DNA from: CAZTDU01 sp050248795
GTDB taxonomy: Bacteria > Pseudomonadota > Gammaproteobacteria > Burkholderiales > SG8-39
Length of the DNA: 64,000 nucleotides
Reading direction: 5' to 3'
Assembly (NCBI GenBank): GCA_050248795.1
Contig: JBFWRS010000013.1
Coordinates: 24,473 to 88,472 of the forward strand
In this document: one piece after another, positions 1 to 8,668 of the stretch
Layout of the letters: the number at the start of each line of letters is the position of its first letter
Position numbering within the stretch: position 1 is the stretch's first letter
Notes under the pieces: generated by a model
What the model saw: the letters and a program-made list of their open reading frames with translations, nothing else
Told to the model about the DNA's origin: nothing
The model's database searches: none
Translations under genes and position numbers: made by a program

Positions 1-315
1 CGAAGAACATCGACGCGCCGACGTTGACCATGGCGAGGCCGCCGCGCACGAAGCCCAGCAGCGCGGAAGCGAAAGCGATCAGCCGGCGCGAGATGCCCGA
101 GGTGTTCATGATCGCGCCGGCGAGGATGAACAGCGGAATCGCGATCAGCGGGAAGTTGGTGGCGCCGTTGTAGATGACGATGGCGAGGTTGGGCAGCACG
201 TCCGTGCCCTGCGTGGCCATCATGGCGGTGACCGCAGCGATGCCGATCGCGACCGCGATCGGCACGTTGAGCAGCACCAGCGCCAGCACCCCCAGGAAGA
301 GGAGGACGATCGACA
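1..315 (-). CDS. dctM: TRAP transporter large permease DctM (partial, N-terminal part)
   Basis: The gene runs off the left edge, so only the first 105 codons are present. The visible part begins MSIVLLFLGVLALVLLNVPI and continues with a segment rich in NFPLIAIPLFILAGAIMNTSGISRR-like residues (positions about 60-85), which is the conserved start of the large 12-helix subunit of tripartite TRAP carriers. This subunit carries the sodium-coupled substrate path across the inner membrane. It follows dctQ with a single-base gap, so the two are surely co-translated; the periplasmic receptor gene lies just upstream. Substrate cannot be told from this fragment; organic acids are usual for the family. 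Confidence 0.9.
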
Positions 316-316
316 T

Positions 317-811
317 CTACGATCCGCCCCGCGCCGGCCTCGCCGCGGCTGCGCGCAGCACCTCCGGCAGCCGCAGCAGTTCGGCGATGACGAACATCGC
401 CGCGCCCACCGGGATCACCGACTGCGTGTACATCACGGATACCTGCGGCAGGCTGACCAGACTGTCCGTGCTGAGGACTTCCAGCACCGACCAGCCAACC
501 CACGCAAGCAGGCAGAAGAAGCCGATCACGCAGGCCTCGGCAAACAGGGTGCATGCCATGCGCAGGCCGGGAGGCATGGCATCGACGAGCGCGGATACGC
601 CGATGTGCGCGCCGCGCAGCGCCGCCAGCGCGGCACCATAGAACGTGATCCACGCCAGCAGCACCGAGGCGATCTCGTCGTACCAGACCAGCGACGCCCC
701 GGCCTTGCGGTACACCACCGCGACCGCCACCAGCAGCGCGAGCGCGACCATCAGGACGATGACGATCCACTCCAGCAGGCGCTCATAGCGCCTGCGGCAG
801 GCGGCGAGCAT
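317..811 (-). CDS. dctQ: TRAP transporter small permease DctQ
   Basis: A 164-residue membrane protein with four hydrophobic segments (about residues 14-34, 46-66, 86-108 and 126-148), the size and topology of the DctQ subunit that scaffolds the large permease in the inner membrane. A conserved-looking WYDEIASVLLAWITFYGAA motif in the second segment matches the family. It lies 10 bp after the receptor gene dctP and 1 bp before dctM, so the order is dctP-dctQ-dctM in one minus-strand operon. I see no separate promoter for it. Family assignment is firm; the transported substrate is unknown. Confidence 0.9.
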   Translation of the reverse strand: MLAACRRRYERLLEWIVIVLMVALALLVAVAVVYRKAGASLVWYDEIASVLLAWITFYGAALAALRGAHIGVSALVDAMPPGLRMACTLFAEACVIGFFCLLAWVGWSVLEVLSTDSLVSLPQVSVMYTQSVIPVGAAMFVIAELLRLPEVLRAAAARPARGGS

Positions 812-821
812 CGGCGCGGGC

Positions 822-1811
822 TTACTTGCCGAGCGCGATGGCGCGGTCGATGACTTCCTTCGCGCCCTTCACTTCCTTGGCGAATTCCTCGTACACCGGC
901 TTCGACGCGGCGACGAAGGCATCCTTGTTGGGCGTGTTCACCTGTACCCCGGCAGACTTGATCTTGGCGAGCAGGTCTTCATCGTCCTGCGCCGCCTTCT
1001 TGTAGACGAAGTCCTGCGTATCCCTGGCCGCCGCCTCGAGGATGCCGCGCACGTCCGCCGGCAGGCTGGCCCACTTCTTCGCCCCCACGGTGGCGTAGGC
1101 GGGCGTGTAGACGTGCCCGGTGAGCGACAGGTACTTCTGCACCTCCTGGAACTTGGCGCTGAAGATCTGCGTGAACGGGTTCTCCTGGCCGTCCATGACG
1201 CCGGTCTGCAGCGCGGTGAACACCTCGGAGAACTTCATCGGCGAGGGATTGGCGCCGTAGGTCTGGAACATCTTCACGCGCCACTTGCCCTCGGGCGTGC
1301 GCAGCTTGATGCCCTTGAGGTCATCGGGCGTGTTGATCGGGCGCTTGTTGTTGGTGATGTGGCGGTAGCCGTTTTCCCACACGGCGATGATCTTCAGGCC
1401 CTTCGCCTCGGCGGCCGGCGCGAGCGACTTCCAGAACACGTCCTTCTCGATCTTCTTCATGTGCCCGCGGTCCTTGACCAGGTAGGGCATCTCGAAGACG
1501 CCGAAAAGATCGGCCTCGGAGGACATCACGGTGGAGGGCAGCGCCATGTCGACGGTGCCGAGTTTGAGCTTCTGCAGCAGTTCCTTGTCGCCGCCGAGTT
1601 GGCTGGAGCCGTAGACCACGACTTTGGCCTTGCCGCCGAGCTTGGCGTTGGCGCGCCTGGCGAACTCCTCTGCCGAGGCCGCGAACAGCGATCCCGGGTT
1701 GCCGACGTGGCCGAACTTGATTTCGGTCTGCGCGAGCGCGCTGCCCGCGAATGCCGCGACGAGCGCGGCGGACACCGCGCCGAGCGCGGTCCGGATGCGT
1801 GCGTGTTTCAT
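822..1811 (-). CDS. dctP: TRAP transporter substrate-binding protein DctP
   Basis: A 329-residue periplasmic receptor. The first 27 residues form a Sec signal peptide ending in GSALA before QTEIKFGH. The body has DctP features: NNKRPINTPDDLKGIKLRTP (about 155-174) and the VFTALQTGVMDGQENPF signature around residue 200, including the conserved Arg that binds the substrate carboxylate. A strong purine-rich SD (AAGGAGGAGG) precedes the ATG. It captures a carboxylate in the periplasm and hands it to DctQM. The aminotransferase gene ends 30 bp upstream on the same strand, so uptake and amino/keto-acid metabolism are probably one transcription unit. Confidence 0.93.
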   Translation of the reverse strand: MKHARIRTALGAVSAALVAAFAGSALAQTEIKFGHVGNPGSLFAASAEEFARRANAKLGGKAKVVVYGSSQLGGDKELLQKLKLGTVDMALPSTVMSSEADLFGVFEMPYLVKDRGHMKKIEKDVFWKSLAPAAEAKGLKIIAVWENGYRHITNNKRPINTPDDLKGIKLRTPEGKWRVKMFQTYGANPSPMKFSEVFTALQTGVMDGQENPFTQIFSAKFQEVQKYLSLTGHVYTPAYATVGAKKWASLPADVRGILEAAARDTQDFVYKKAAQDDEDLLAKIKSAGVQVNTPNKDAFVAASKPVYEEFAKEVKGAKEVIDRAIALGK

Positions 1812-1841
1812 GGTTTGTCCTCCTCCTTGGTTGCTGGCCGG

Positions 1842-3038
1842 CTACGCCGCCGCGCGCGCCGGGCTGGCGCGGCACTCGGCGAGGTATGCCATTGCCGCCT
1901 GCACGCCCTCCCTCCTGGAGGGCACGCCGGCGAGTTGCAGTCCCATCTCCACGCCGGCGAGTGTACCCATCAACGCCAGGTCGTTGAAATCGCCCAGGTG
2001 CCCGATGCGGAACACCTTGCCGGCGAGCTTGCCCAGCCCGGTCCCCAGGGACATGTCGAAATGCTCGAGGATCACCGCGCGCAGGCGGTCGGCGTCATGG
2101 CCGGCGGGCAGCAGCACCGCGGTAAGCGCGCCGCTGTACTCGGCGGGATTGGCGGCGAGGATCTCCAGGCCCCAGGCGCGCACCGCGCGCCGCGTGGCTT
2201 CGGCATGCCGCTGATGACGCGCGAAGACATTCTCCAGGCCTTCCTCGTCCAGCAGCATCGTCAATGCTTCGCGCAGCCCGTACAGCAGGTTGGTCGCCGG
2301 CGTGTAGGGGAAGTAGCCGCCCTTGCCCGCGGCGAGCATCTCTTCCCAGTTCCAGTACGCGCGCGGCAGCTTCGCCGCCGCGGAGGCGGCCAGCGCCTTC
2401 GCGGAGATGGCGTTGAACGACAGGCCGGGCGGCAGCATCAATCCTTTCTGCGAGCCTGCCACGGTGACGTCCACGCCCCATTCGTCGTGCCGGTAGTCGA
2501 TCGAAGCCAGCGACGAGATCGTGTCCACCATCAGCAGCGCCGGGTGCTTGGCCGCATCGATGGCGGCACGCACCGCAGGGATGTCGGAGGTCACGCCGGT
2601 GGAGGTTTCGTTGTGCACCACGCACACCGCCTTGAAGCGGTGCTGGCTGTCCTCGCGCAGCCGCTTGCCGATGGCCGTTGCATCGGCGCCGTGGCGCCAG
2701 TCGCCGGCGATGAACTCCGGCGCCAGTCCGAGACGCAGCGCGAGCTTGTGCCACAGTGCCGCGAACTGCCCGGTCTCGTACATCAGCACCGCGTCGCCCG
2801 GCGACAGCGTGTTGACCAGGGCCGCCTCCCAGGCGCCGGTGCCGGATGCCGGATAGATCACGACGTCCGCACCGGTCCTGAACACCCGCTTCATGCCGGC
2901 CAGGCAGGCTTTGCCCAGGTCGGCGAAATCGGGGCCGCGATGGTCCATGGTGGGGAAATCGATCGCCCGCAGCACCCGGTCGGGGACGTTCGTAGGGCCC
3001 GGAATCTGCAGGAAGTGGCGCCCGGCGGCTCTTGCCAT
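1842..3038 (-). CDS. Class V aminotransferase, serine/alanine-glyoxylate type
   Basis: A 398-residue PLP enzyme of fold type I, class V. It starts with the family's N-terminal signature FLQIPGPTNVPDRVLRAID, has the SGTGAWEAALVN cofactor loop (about 65-76), the VDTISSLASIDYRHDEWGVD stretch carrying the Asp that contacts the PLP ring nitrogen (D172), and the Schiff-base lysine in GSQKGLMLPPG (K198). These are hallmarks of serine-glyoxylate or alanine-glyoxylate aminotransferases, which make glycine from glyoxylate. An SD-like GGGAGG sits 5 bp before ATG. It is transcribed divergently from a GntR regulator and heads the operon that continues into dctPQM. The real amino donor, and whether the substrate is glyoxylate or another 2-oxoacid, cannot be read from sequence. 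Confidence 0.88.
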   Translation of the reverse strand: MARAAGRHFLQIPGPTNVPDRVLRAIDFPTMDHRGPDFADLGKACLAGMKRVFRTGADVVIYPASGTGAWEAALVNTLSPGDAVLMYETGQFAALWHKLALRLGLAPEFIAGDWRHGADATAIGKRLREDSQHRFKAVCVVHNETSTGVTSDIPAVRAAIDAAKHPALLMVDTISSLASIDYRHDEWGVDVTVAGSQKGLMLPPGLSFNAISAKALAASAAAKLPRAYWNWEEMLAAGKGGYFPYTPATNLLYGLREALTMLLDEEGLENVFARHQRHAEATRRAVRAWGLEILAANPAEYSGALTAVLLPAGHDADRLRAVILEHFDMSLGTGLGKLAGKVFRIGHLGDFNDLALMGTLAGVEMGLQLAGVPSRREGVQAAMAYLAECRASPARAAA

Positions 3039-3132
3039 ATGGCCTCCCTATTGCATGCAAACCAAATAATGTTGCGCAACATAGAGGCCGGATGTTGCAG
3101 AACTGCGCCTCTTTTTGTATTCTGCATGCAAA
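3039..3132. promoter_or_regulatory. Divergent promoter region with three palindromes, likely GntR operators
   Basis: The short gap between the aminotransferase and the divergent gntR gene holds three dyads: a perfect 10-bp palindrome TTGCATGCAA at 3051-3060, a perfect 14-bp palindrome ATGTTGCGCAACAT at 3069-3082, and TGCATGCA at 3123-3130 just before the gntR ATG. A further half-site GATGTTGCAG lies at 3091-3100. GntR/FCD dimers bind short symmetric sites in such divergent regions, often repressing both sides. That the palindromes are the operators is inferred from position and symmetry. I could not define convincing -35/-10 pairs. Confidence 0.6.
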
Positions 3133-3798
3133 ATGGAAGTCCTGCAAGCAGCAAGCCCGATTGTCCGACGACCGCTGCACGAGGATGCGGTCGAGCAGTT
3201 GCGGACCCTGATCGTGCATGGGGATCTGGCGCCCGGCTCACGCCTGAACGAGCGCGTGCTGTGCGAGCAGCTGGCGATATCGCGCACGCCGCTGCGCGAG
3301 GCGCTGAAGCTTCTCGCTACCGAGGGTCTGGTCGAGCTGCTGCCCAACCGCGGTGCCATCGTCGCGCGCCTGGATGCCGCGCGCCTCGCCGACACGCTGG
3401 CGGTGATGGGCGCGCTCGAGGCGCTGGCCGGGGAACTGGTGTGCGCGCGCGCATCCGACGCGGCGATCGCGCAGATCCGCGCGCTGCACTTCGACATGCT
3501 GGCGATGCATGCGCGCGGCGACCTCGCCGGGTACTTTCGCTACAACCAGTTGATCCACCTCGGCATCGTCGAAGCATCCGGCAACGCCGTGCTGGCAAGC
3601 ACCTACCGGCACCTGAACGCGAACGTGCGGCGTGCGCGCTACATGGCGAACCTGTCGAAGGAGCGCTGGGATGCCGCGGTGCGCGAGCACGAGGCGATCC
3701 TGCAGGCGCTGGCCGCGCGCGACGCGACGCGCTTGAAGGCACTGCTGGCCGAGCACCTGGCGAAGAAACTCTCTGCGGTGCTTGGTGCGCTGACGTGA
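3133..3798 (+). CDS. GntR family transcriptional regulator, FCD subfamily
   Basis: A 221-residue regulator. The N-terminal winged helix-turn-helix (about 10-75) contains the GntR signature LAPGSRLNERVLCEQLAISR followed by TPLREALKLLATEGLVELLP. The rest is an alpha-helical FCD ligand-binding domain, which usually senses a small organic acid. I chose ATG at 3133; a TTG at 3115 would add six residues (MYSACK) not expected in the family, and neither start has a good SD. The gene is divergent from the aminotransferase-TRAP operon, and its stop overlaps the GTG of the next dehydrogenase gene, so it probably controls both directions. The inducer is likely a 2-hydroxy or 2-oxo acid, by inference from neighbours. 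Confidence 0.88.
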   Translation: MEVLQAASPIVRRPLHEDAVEQLRTLIVHGDLAPGSRLNERVLCEQLAISRTPLREALKLLATEGLVELLPNRGAIVARLDAARLADTLAVMGALEALAGELVCARASDAAIAQIRALHFDMLAMHARGDLAGYFRYNQLIHLGIVEASGNAVLASTYRHLNANVRRARYMANLSKERWDAAVREHEAILQALAARDATRLKALLAEHLAKKLSAVLGALT

Positions 3799-6641
3799 GC
3801 ACGCTCGAAGCACGCCTGCGTCGCGAGGTCGACGGCGAGGTCCTGTTCGACGCGGCGACGCGCGCGCGCTACGCCACCGACGCGTCGATCTACCAGATCG
3901 AGCCGCTGGGCGTCGTCGTGCCGCGGAGCGAAGAGGCCGCGCGCGCCGCCATCGCGGTCGCCGCCGGCGAGGGCGTGCCGATCCTGCCGCGCGGCGCGGG
4001 CAGCTCGCAATGCGGCCAGGCGGTGGGCGCGGCGCTGGTCATCGACGACACCAAGCACCTGAACGGGCTGCTCGAGTGCGACGTCGCGGCGCGGACCGCG
4101 GTAGTGCAGCCGGGCATCGTGCTCGACCAGTTGAACGCGGCGTTGCGGCCGCACGGGCTGTGGTATCCGGTGGACGTGTCCACCAGCGCGCAGGCGACGC
4201 TGGGCGGCATGGCCGGCAACAATTCCTGTGGCTCCCGGTCGATTGCCTACGGCAACATGGTGCACAACGTGCTGGCGATAGACGCGGTGTGCAGCGACGG
4301 CGAGCGGCGGCGCTTCGGCCCGATGAGCGAGGACTCGCCGCTTAACCGCCGGCTGCGTGCGCTGTACGAGCGCGAGAAGGACGAAATCGCCGCGCGCTTC
4401 CCGAAGGTGCTGCGCAAGGTGGCGGGCTACAACCTGGACCACCTGGGCCCGCCGCACGAGAACAGCGCCCACCTGCTGGTGGGCTCCGAGGGCACGCTGG
4501 CGTACTTCGAGCGGCTGCACCTGAAGCTCTCACCGCTGCCGGCGGCGCGTGCGCTCGGCGTCTGCCATTTCCCCAAGTTCTACACCGCGATGGACCTGAC
4601 CCAGCACATCGTCAAGCTGGGGCCGTCGGCTGTGGAGCTGGTCGACAGCACCATGATCGGCCTCGCGCGCGAGATCGGCGCGTTCAGGCGGACGGTGGAT
4701 GCGGTCATCCGCGGCCAGCCCGATGCCATCCTGCTGGTGGAGTTCGCCGGCGACGATGCCGCCGCGCAACTGGCGAAACTGAAGCAGCTGGTGCAGCTGA
4801 TGGGCGACCTCGGCCTGCCCGGCAGCGTGGTCGAGGTGATCGACGCGAAGCTGCAGAAGGACATCTGGGAGGTGCGCAAGGCGGGCCTCAACATCATGAT
4901 GTCGATGAAGGGCGACGGCAAGCCGGTGTCCTTCATCGAGGACTGCGCGGTGCCGCTCGAGCATCTGGCCGAGTACACCGATCGGCTCACGCAGGTGTTC
5001 GCGAAGCACGGCACCCGCGGTACCTGGTATGCGCACGCATCGGTGGGCACGCTGCATGTGAGGCCGATCCTAGACATGCGGCGCGATGGCGCGCAGAAGA
5101 TGCGCGCCATCGCCGAGGAAGCCTGCGCGATGGTGAAGCAGTACAAGGGCGCCTACTCGGGCGAGCACGGCGACGGCCTGGTGCGCTCGGAATGGATCGC
5201 GCCGTTCTTCGGGCCGCGGCTCACCGCCTGCCTGGCCGAAATCAAGTCGTGGCTGGACCCGAAGGGCCTGATGAATCCGGGCAAGATCGTCGATCCGCCG
5301 AAGATGGACGATCGCAGCCTGTTCCGCTTCAAGCCGGGCTATGCGACCGTGCCGGTGAAAACGCTGCTGGACTGGGGCGAATGGGGCGGCCTGGATAAGG
5401 CGGTCGAGATGTGCAACAACAACGGGCACTGCCGCAAGTTCGACGCCGGCACCATGTGCCCGTCGTTCCGTGCCACCGGCGACGAGCAGCACCTGACGCG
5501 AGGGCGCGCCAACACGCTGCGCATGGCACTGTCCGGCCAGCTCGATGGCCGCACGGGCGACGAGGCCTTCGCCTCCGATGCGGTGAAAGACGCGCTGGAC
5601 TTGTGCGTGTCGTGCAAGGGCTGCAAGCGCGAGTGCCCGACCGGCGTCGACATGGCGCGCATGAAGATCGAGTTCACCGCACGGTACAAGGCGCGCCGCG
5701 GCCATACGCTGCGCGACCGGCTGGTCGCCTTCCTGCCGCGCTACGCGCCGCTGGCGGCCGAACTGCCCTGGCTGGCGAACCTGCTGCAGGGCCTGCCGCT
5801 GCGCGAGGCGGTGACCGGATTCTCGTCCCGCCGCCGACTGCCGCGCTGGCGCAGCGATGCCTTCGCGGACCGGCCGCGCACCATGAGCGGCCAGCGCGAA
5901 GTGGCGCTGTTCGTCGACACCTTCAGCCGCTACTTCGAGCCCGAGAACGCGCGCGCCGCATTGCGCGTGCTGGAGGCCGCCGGCTACCGGGTGCACATCG
6001 CCACGCCGATCGAGGAGGAGCGGCCGTTGTGCTGCGGCAGGACCTTCCTCGCCGCCGGCATGCCGGAGGAAGCGCGCGCCGAAGCGGCGCGGACACTGCA
6101 GGCGCTGAAGCGCTACGTCGACCTGCGCATTCCGATCGTCGGGCTGGAGCCTTCGTGCCTGTTCTCGTTCCGCGACGAACTCACGGTGCTGATGCCGGGC
6201 AGGGACTCGGCGGCGCTTGCCCGCAACACCATGCTGTTCGAGGAGTTCATCGCCGCCGAACTGGATGCCGGGCGCTTCAAGCCGCCGCTCAAGCCGCTCG
6301 GCCGACCGGCGCTGCTGCATGGGCATTGCCACCAGAAGGCGTTTGCGGTGATGCCGGCGGTCGAACGCGCGCTGCGCTGCATTCCCGGGCTGGACCTCGC
6401 CATCGTCGAGTCGAGCTGCTGCGGCATGGCCGGGAACTTCGGCTTCGAGGCCGAGCACTACGACATGTCGATGAAGATGGCGGAGGCGAGCCTGCTCCCG
6501 GCCGTGCGCGCCGCCGGTGCGGATGCCGTCATCGTCGCTGACGGCACCAGTTGCCGGCAGCAGATCGCCGATGGCGCCGGCCGCGGCGCGCTGCACGTCG
6601 CCCGGGTAATGGCGCTGGCGCTGGCCGAGGACGCGGCTTAA
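3795..6641 (+). CDS. FAD-binding and Fe-S-binding 2-hydroxyacid dehydrogenase (YdiJ/GlcD-like fusion)
   Basis: A 948-residue membrane-associated-type dehydrogenase. Residues about 20-240 form a PCMH-type FAD-binding domain (PILPRGAGSSQCGQAVG, then GGMAGNNSCGSRSIAYGNM); 250-500 are the FAD-oxidase C domain with GAYSGEHGDGLVRSEW. Two iron-sulfur clusters follow: a CNNNGHC...C run around residue 540 and LCVSCKGCKRECPTGVD around 605. The C-terminal third is a CCG (heterodisulfide-reductase-type) domain with HGHCHQKAF and ESSCCGMAGNFG. This architecture matches YdiJ-type D-2-hydroxyglutarate/D-lactate dehydrogenases, which oxidise a 2-hydroxyacid and pass electrons to the quinone pool. GTG at 3795 overlaps the gntR stop (GTGA). 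The frame stays open far upstream, but that stretch is antisense to the genes on the other strand. Confidence 0.88.
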   Translation: MSTLEARLRREVDGEVLFDAATRARYATDASIYQIEPLGVVVPRSEEAARAAIAVAAGEGVPILPRGAGSSQCGQAVGAALVIDDTKHLNGLLECDVAARTAVVQPGIVLDQLNAALRPHGLWYPVDVSTSAQATLGGMAGNNSCGSRSIAYGNMVHNVLAIDAVCSDGERRRFGPMSEDSPLNRRLRALYEREKDEIAARFPKVLRKVAGYNLDHLGPPHENSAHLLVGSEGTLAYFERLHLKLSPLPAARALGVCHFPKFYTAMDLTQHIVKLGPSAVELVDSTMIGLAREIGAFRRTVDAVIRGQPDAILLVEFAGDDAAAQLAKLKQLVQLMGDLGLPGSVVEVIDAKLQKDIWEVRKAGLNIMMSMKGDGKPVSFIEDCAVPLEHLAEYTDRLTQVFAKHGTRGTWYAHASVGTLHVRPILDMRRDGAQKMRAIAEEACAMVKQYKGAYSGEHGDGLVRSEWIAPFFGPRLTACLAEIKSWLDPKGLMNPGKIVDPPKMDDRSLFRFKPGYATVPVKTLLDWGEWGGLDKAVEMCNNNGHCRKFDAGTMCPSFRATGDEQHLTRGRANTLRMALSGQLDGRTGDEAFASDAVKDALDLCVSCKGCKRECPTGVDMARMKIEFTARYKARRGHTLRDRLVAFLPRYAPLAAELPWLANLLQGLPLREAVTGFSSRRRLPRWRSDAFADRPRTMSGQREVALFVDTFSRYFEPENARAALRVLEAAGYRVHIATPIEEERPLCCGRTFLAAGMPEEARAEAARTLQALKRYVDLRIPIVGLEPSCLFSFRDELTVLMPGRDSAALARNTMLFEEFIAAELDAGRFKPPLKPLGRPALLHGHCHQKAFAVMPAVERALRCIPGLDLAIVESSCCGMAGNFGFEAEHYDMSMKMAEASLLPAVRAAGADAVIVADGTSCRQQIADGAGRGALHVARVMALALAEDAA

Positions 6642-6675
6642 ACTCTCCGACAGGCACAACCTGAGGAGGAGTTCC

Positions 6676-7692
6676 ATGAACCGCTGTACCGTTCTGACGG
6701 GCGCCGTCGCGCTCGCCCTGTCGCTGGCCGCCGGCGTTGCGCAGGCGCAGTCCACCCTCGATGCAGTCAGATCCAAGGGCCACGTGCAATGCGGCGTGAA
6801 CACCGGCCTGGCGGGATTCTCCCAGCCGGATTCCAAGGGCGTGTGGAAGGGCATAGACGTCGATGTCTGCCGCGCCGTCGCCGCCGCCGTGTTCGGCGAT
6901 GCGACCAAGGTGCGCTACACGCCGCTGACCGCGCAGCAGCGCTTCACCGCGCTGCAATCCGGCGAGGTGGACGTGCTGGTGCGCAACACCACGTGGACGG
7001 TGACGCGCGACACCAGCCTGGGGCTCAACTTCGTCGGCGTGAACTACTACGACGGCCAGGGCTTCATGGTGCCGAAGAAGCTGAACGTGTCGAGCGCCAA
7101 GCAGCTTAACGGCGCCACGGTCTGCGTGCAGCCGGGCACCACCACGGAACTGAACCTGGCCGACTACTTCCGCGCCAACCGCATGACGTTCAAGCCGGTG
7201 GTGATCGAGAAGCTCGAAGAAGTGACCAATGCGTACTTCTCCGGGCGCTGCGACGTCTTCACCACCGACGTGTCCGGACTGGTGTCGATCCGCGCGTCGC
7301 GGGCGCAGAACCAGGCCGACCACGTCATCCTGCCCGAGGTGATCTCCAAGGAGCCGCTGGGGCCGGCTGTGCGCCATGGCGACGACCGCTGGTTCGACGT
7401 CGTCAAGTGGTCGCTGTTCGCGATGCTCGAAGCCGAGGAGATGGGGCTGTCGTCGAAGAACATCGACCAGCAGGCGGGCAGCAAGGACCCCGGCGTGCAG
7501 CGCTTCGTCGGCGCCACCGGCGACATCGGCAAGATGCTCGGGCTGGACGCGAAGTGGGCGTTCAACATCGTCAAGCAGGTGGGCAACTACGGCGAATCCT
7601 TCGACGCCAACCTCGCGCCGCTGGGCTTCGATCGCGGCCTGAACCGGCTGTGGAACAAGGGCGGGATCATGTATGCCCCGCCGGTGAGGTAG
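6676..7692 (+). CDS. aapJ: General L-amino acid ABC transporter substrate-binding protein
   Basis: A 338-residue periplasmic binding protein. Residues 1-24 are a signal peptide ending GVAQAQ. The mature part starts STLDAVRSKGHVQCGVNTGL, typical of AapJ/BztA, and has FSQPDSKGVWKGIDVDVCRA, the family-3 solute-binding signature, plus the long C-terminal half with PLGPAVRHGDDRWFDVVKW. It captures a broad range of L-amino acids for import. An SD (GAGGAG) lies 8 bp before ATG. It is the first gene of the aapJQMP operon, 34 bp after the dehydrogenase stop, so it could be read through from the upstream module. Confidence 0.93.
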   Translation: MNRCTVLTGAVALALSLAAGVAQAQSTLDAVRSKGHVQCGVNTGLAGFSQPDSKGVWKGIDVDVCRAVAAAVFGDATKVRYTPLTAQQRFTALQSGEVDVLVRNTTWTVTRDTSLGLNFVGVNYYDGQGFMVPKKLNVSSAKQLNGATVCVQPGTTTELNLADYFRANRMTFKPVVIEKLEEVTNAYFSGRCDVFTTDVSGLVSIRASRAQNQADHVILPEVISKEPLGPAVRHGDDRWFDVVKWSLFAMLEAEEMGLSSKNIDQQAGSKDPGVQRFVGATGDIGKMLGLDAKWAFNIVKQVGNYGESFDANLAPLGFDRGLNRLWNKGGIMYAPPVR

Positions 7693-7699
7693 CCGACGC

Positions 7700-8668
7700 G
7701 TGCTGAAATGGTTCGGCACGGCGACGGGCCGTGCCGTGCTGTATCAGCTCGGCCTGCTCGCGGGGCTGGTGTTCGTGGCGTGGTATTTCGCCTCGAACAC
7801 CATCGCGAACCTGGAGGCGCGCAGGATCGCCAGCGGCTTCGGCTTCCTGTCGCGCGAAGCCGGCTTCGAGATCGGCGAATCTCCCTTCATTGCCTACAGC
7901 GCCGCCAGCACCTACCTGCAGGCGCTCGCGGTGGGGCTTGCCAATACCTTCCGCGTCGCACTGATCGGCGTCGTGCTGGCGACGCTGATCGGCACCGTGG
8001 TCGGTCTCGCCCGGCTGGCGCCCAACTGGCTGCTGTCCAGGCTGGCCGAGGTCTACATCGAGGTGATGCGGAACATCCCGCTCATCGTGCAGCTGTTCTT
8101 CTGGTACGCCGTGATCACCGAGAACCTGCCGGGGCCGCGCGATGCGCTGAACCCGCTGCCGGGGGTGTTCCTGTCCAACCGCGGGCTCGCGCTGCCGACA
8201 TTCGCCAGCACGCCGCAGTTGCAGGGTTTCAATTTCAGCGGCGGCATGGTGCTGACGCCGGAGTTCGCCGCGCTGCTGCTGGGCCTGGTCATCTACACCG
8301 CGGCGTTCATCGCCGAGATCGTGCGCGCCGGCGTGCTCGCGGTCGACAAGGGCCAGCACGAAGCGGCCGCGGCGCTGGGCTTGACGCGCTGGCGCGCGGT
8401 GCGCCTGGTGATCCTGCCGCAGGCGCTGCGCGTGGTGGTGCCGCCGATGACCAGCCAGTACCTCAACCTCACCAAGAACAGTTCGCTGGCGGTGGCGATC
8501 GGCTACCCTGACCTGGTGTCGATCGCCAACACGACGATGAACCAGACCGGGCAGGCGATCGAGGGCATCGCGATCATCATGGCGGTGTACCTGACGATCA
8601 GCCTGTCGATCTCGGCGTTCATGAACTGGTACAACCGCCGTATCGCGCTGCGGGGCACCGCAAGATGA
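7700..8668 (+). CDS. aapQ: Amino-acid ABC transporter permease AapQ
   Basis: A 322-residue inner-membrane permease of the His/Glu/Gln/Arg type. It shows the AapQ/BztB pattern of one N-terminal helix, a periplasmic insert (LEARRIASGFGFLSREAGFE) and a C-terminal core with the EAA loop EAAAALGLTRWRAVRLVILP that docks onto the ATPase. Start is GTG at 7700, 7 bp after the aapJ stop; the sequence MLKWFGTATGRAVLYQLGLL fits the family. It pairs with AapM, whose start overlaps its stop by 4 bp (ATGA), indicating translational coupling. Substrate range follows the binding protein. Confidence 0.92.
   Translation: MLKWFGTATGRAVLYQLGLLAGLVFVAWYFASNTIANLEARRIASGFGFLSREAGFEIGESPFIAYSAASTYLQALAVGLANTFRVALIGVVLATLIGTVVGLARLAPNWLLSRLAEVYIEVMRNIPLIVQLFFWYAVITENLPGPRDALNPLPGVFLSNRGLALPTFASTPQLQGFNFSGGMVLTPEFAALLLGLVIYTAAFIAEIVRAGVLAVDKGQHEAAAALGLTRWRAVRLVILPQALRVVVPPMTSQYLNLTKNSSLAVAIGYPDLVSIANTTMNQTGQAIEGIAIIMAVYLTISLSISAFMNWYNRRIALRGTAR

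Noticed and set aside
1113..3794. The reading frame of the 2-hydroxyacid dehydrogenase stays open far upstream, suggesting an 1842-residue protein.
   Set aside because: This part runs antisense through dctP and the aminotransferase and out of frame through gntR, has low-complexity Arg/His/Gly-rich content typical of GC-rich shadows, and the GTG at 3795 starts a normal family N-terminus.
5070..6908. An open minus-strand frame of about 610 codons opposite the dehydrogenase gene.
   Set aside because: Composition is His/Arg/Ala-rich without motifs; the plus-strand protein is clearly real.
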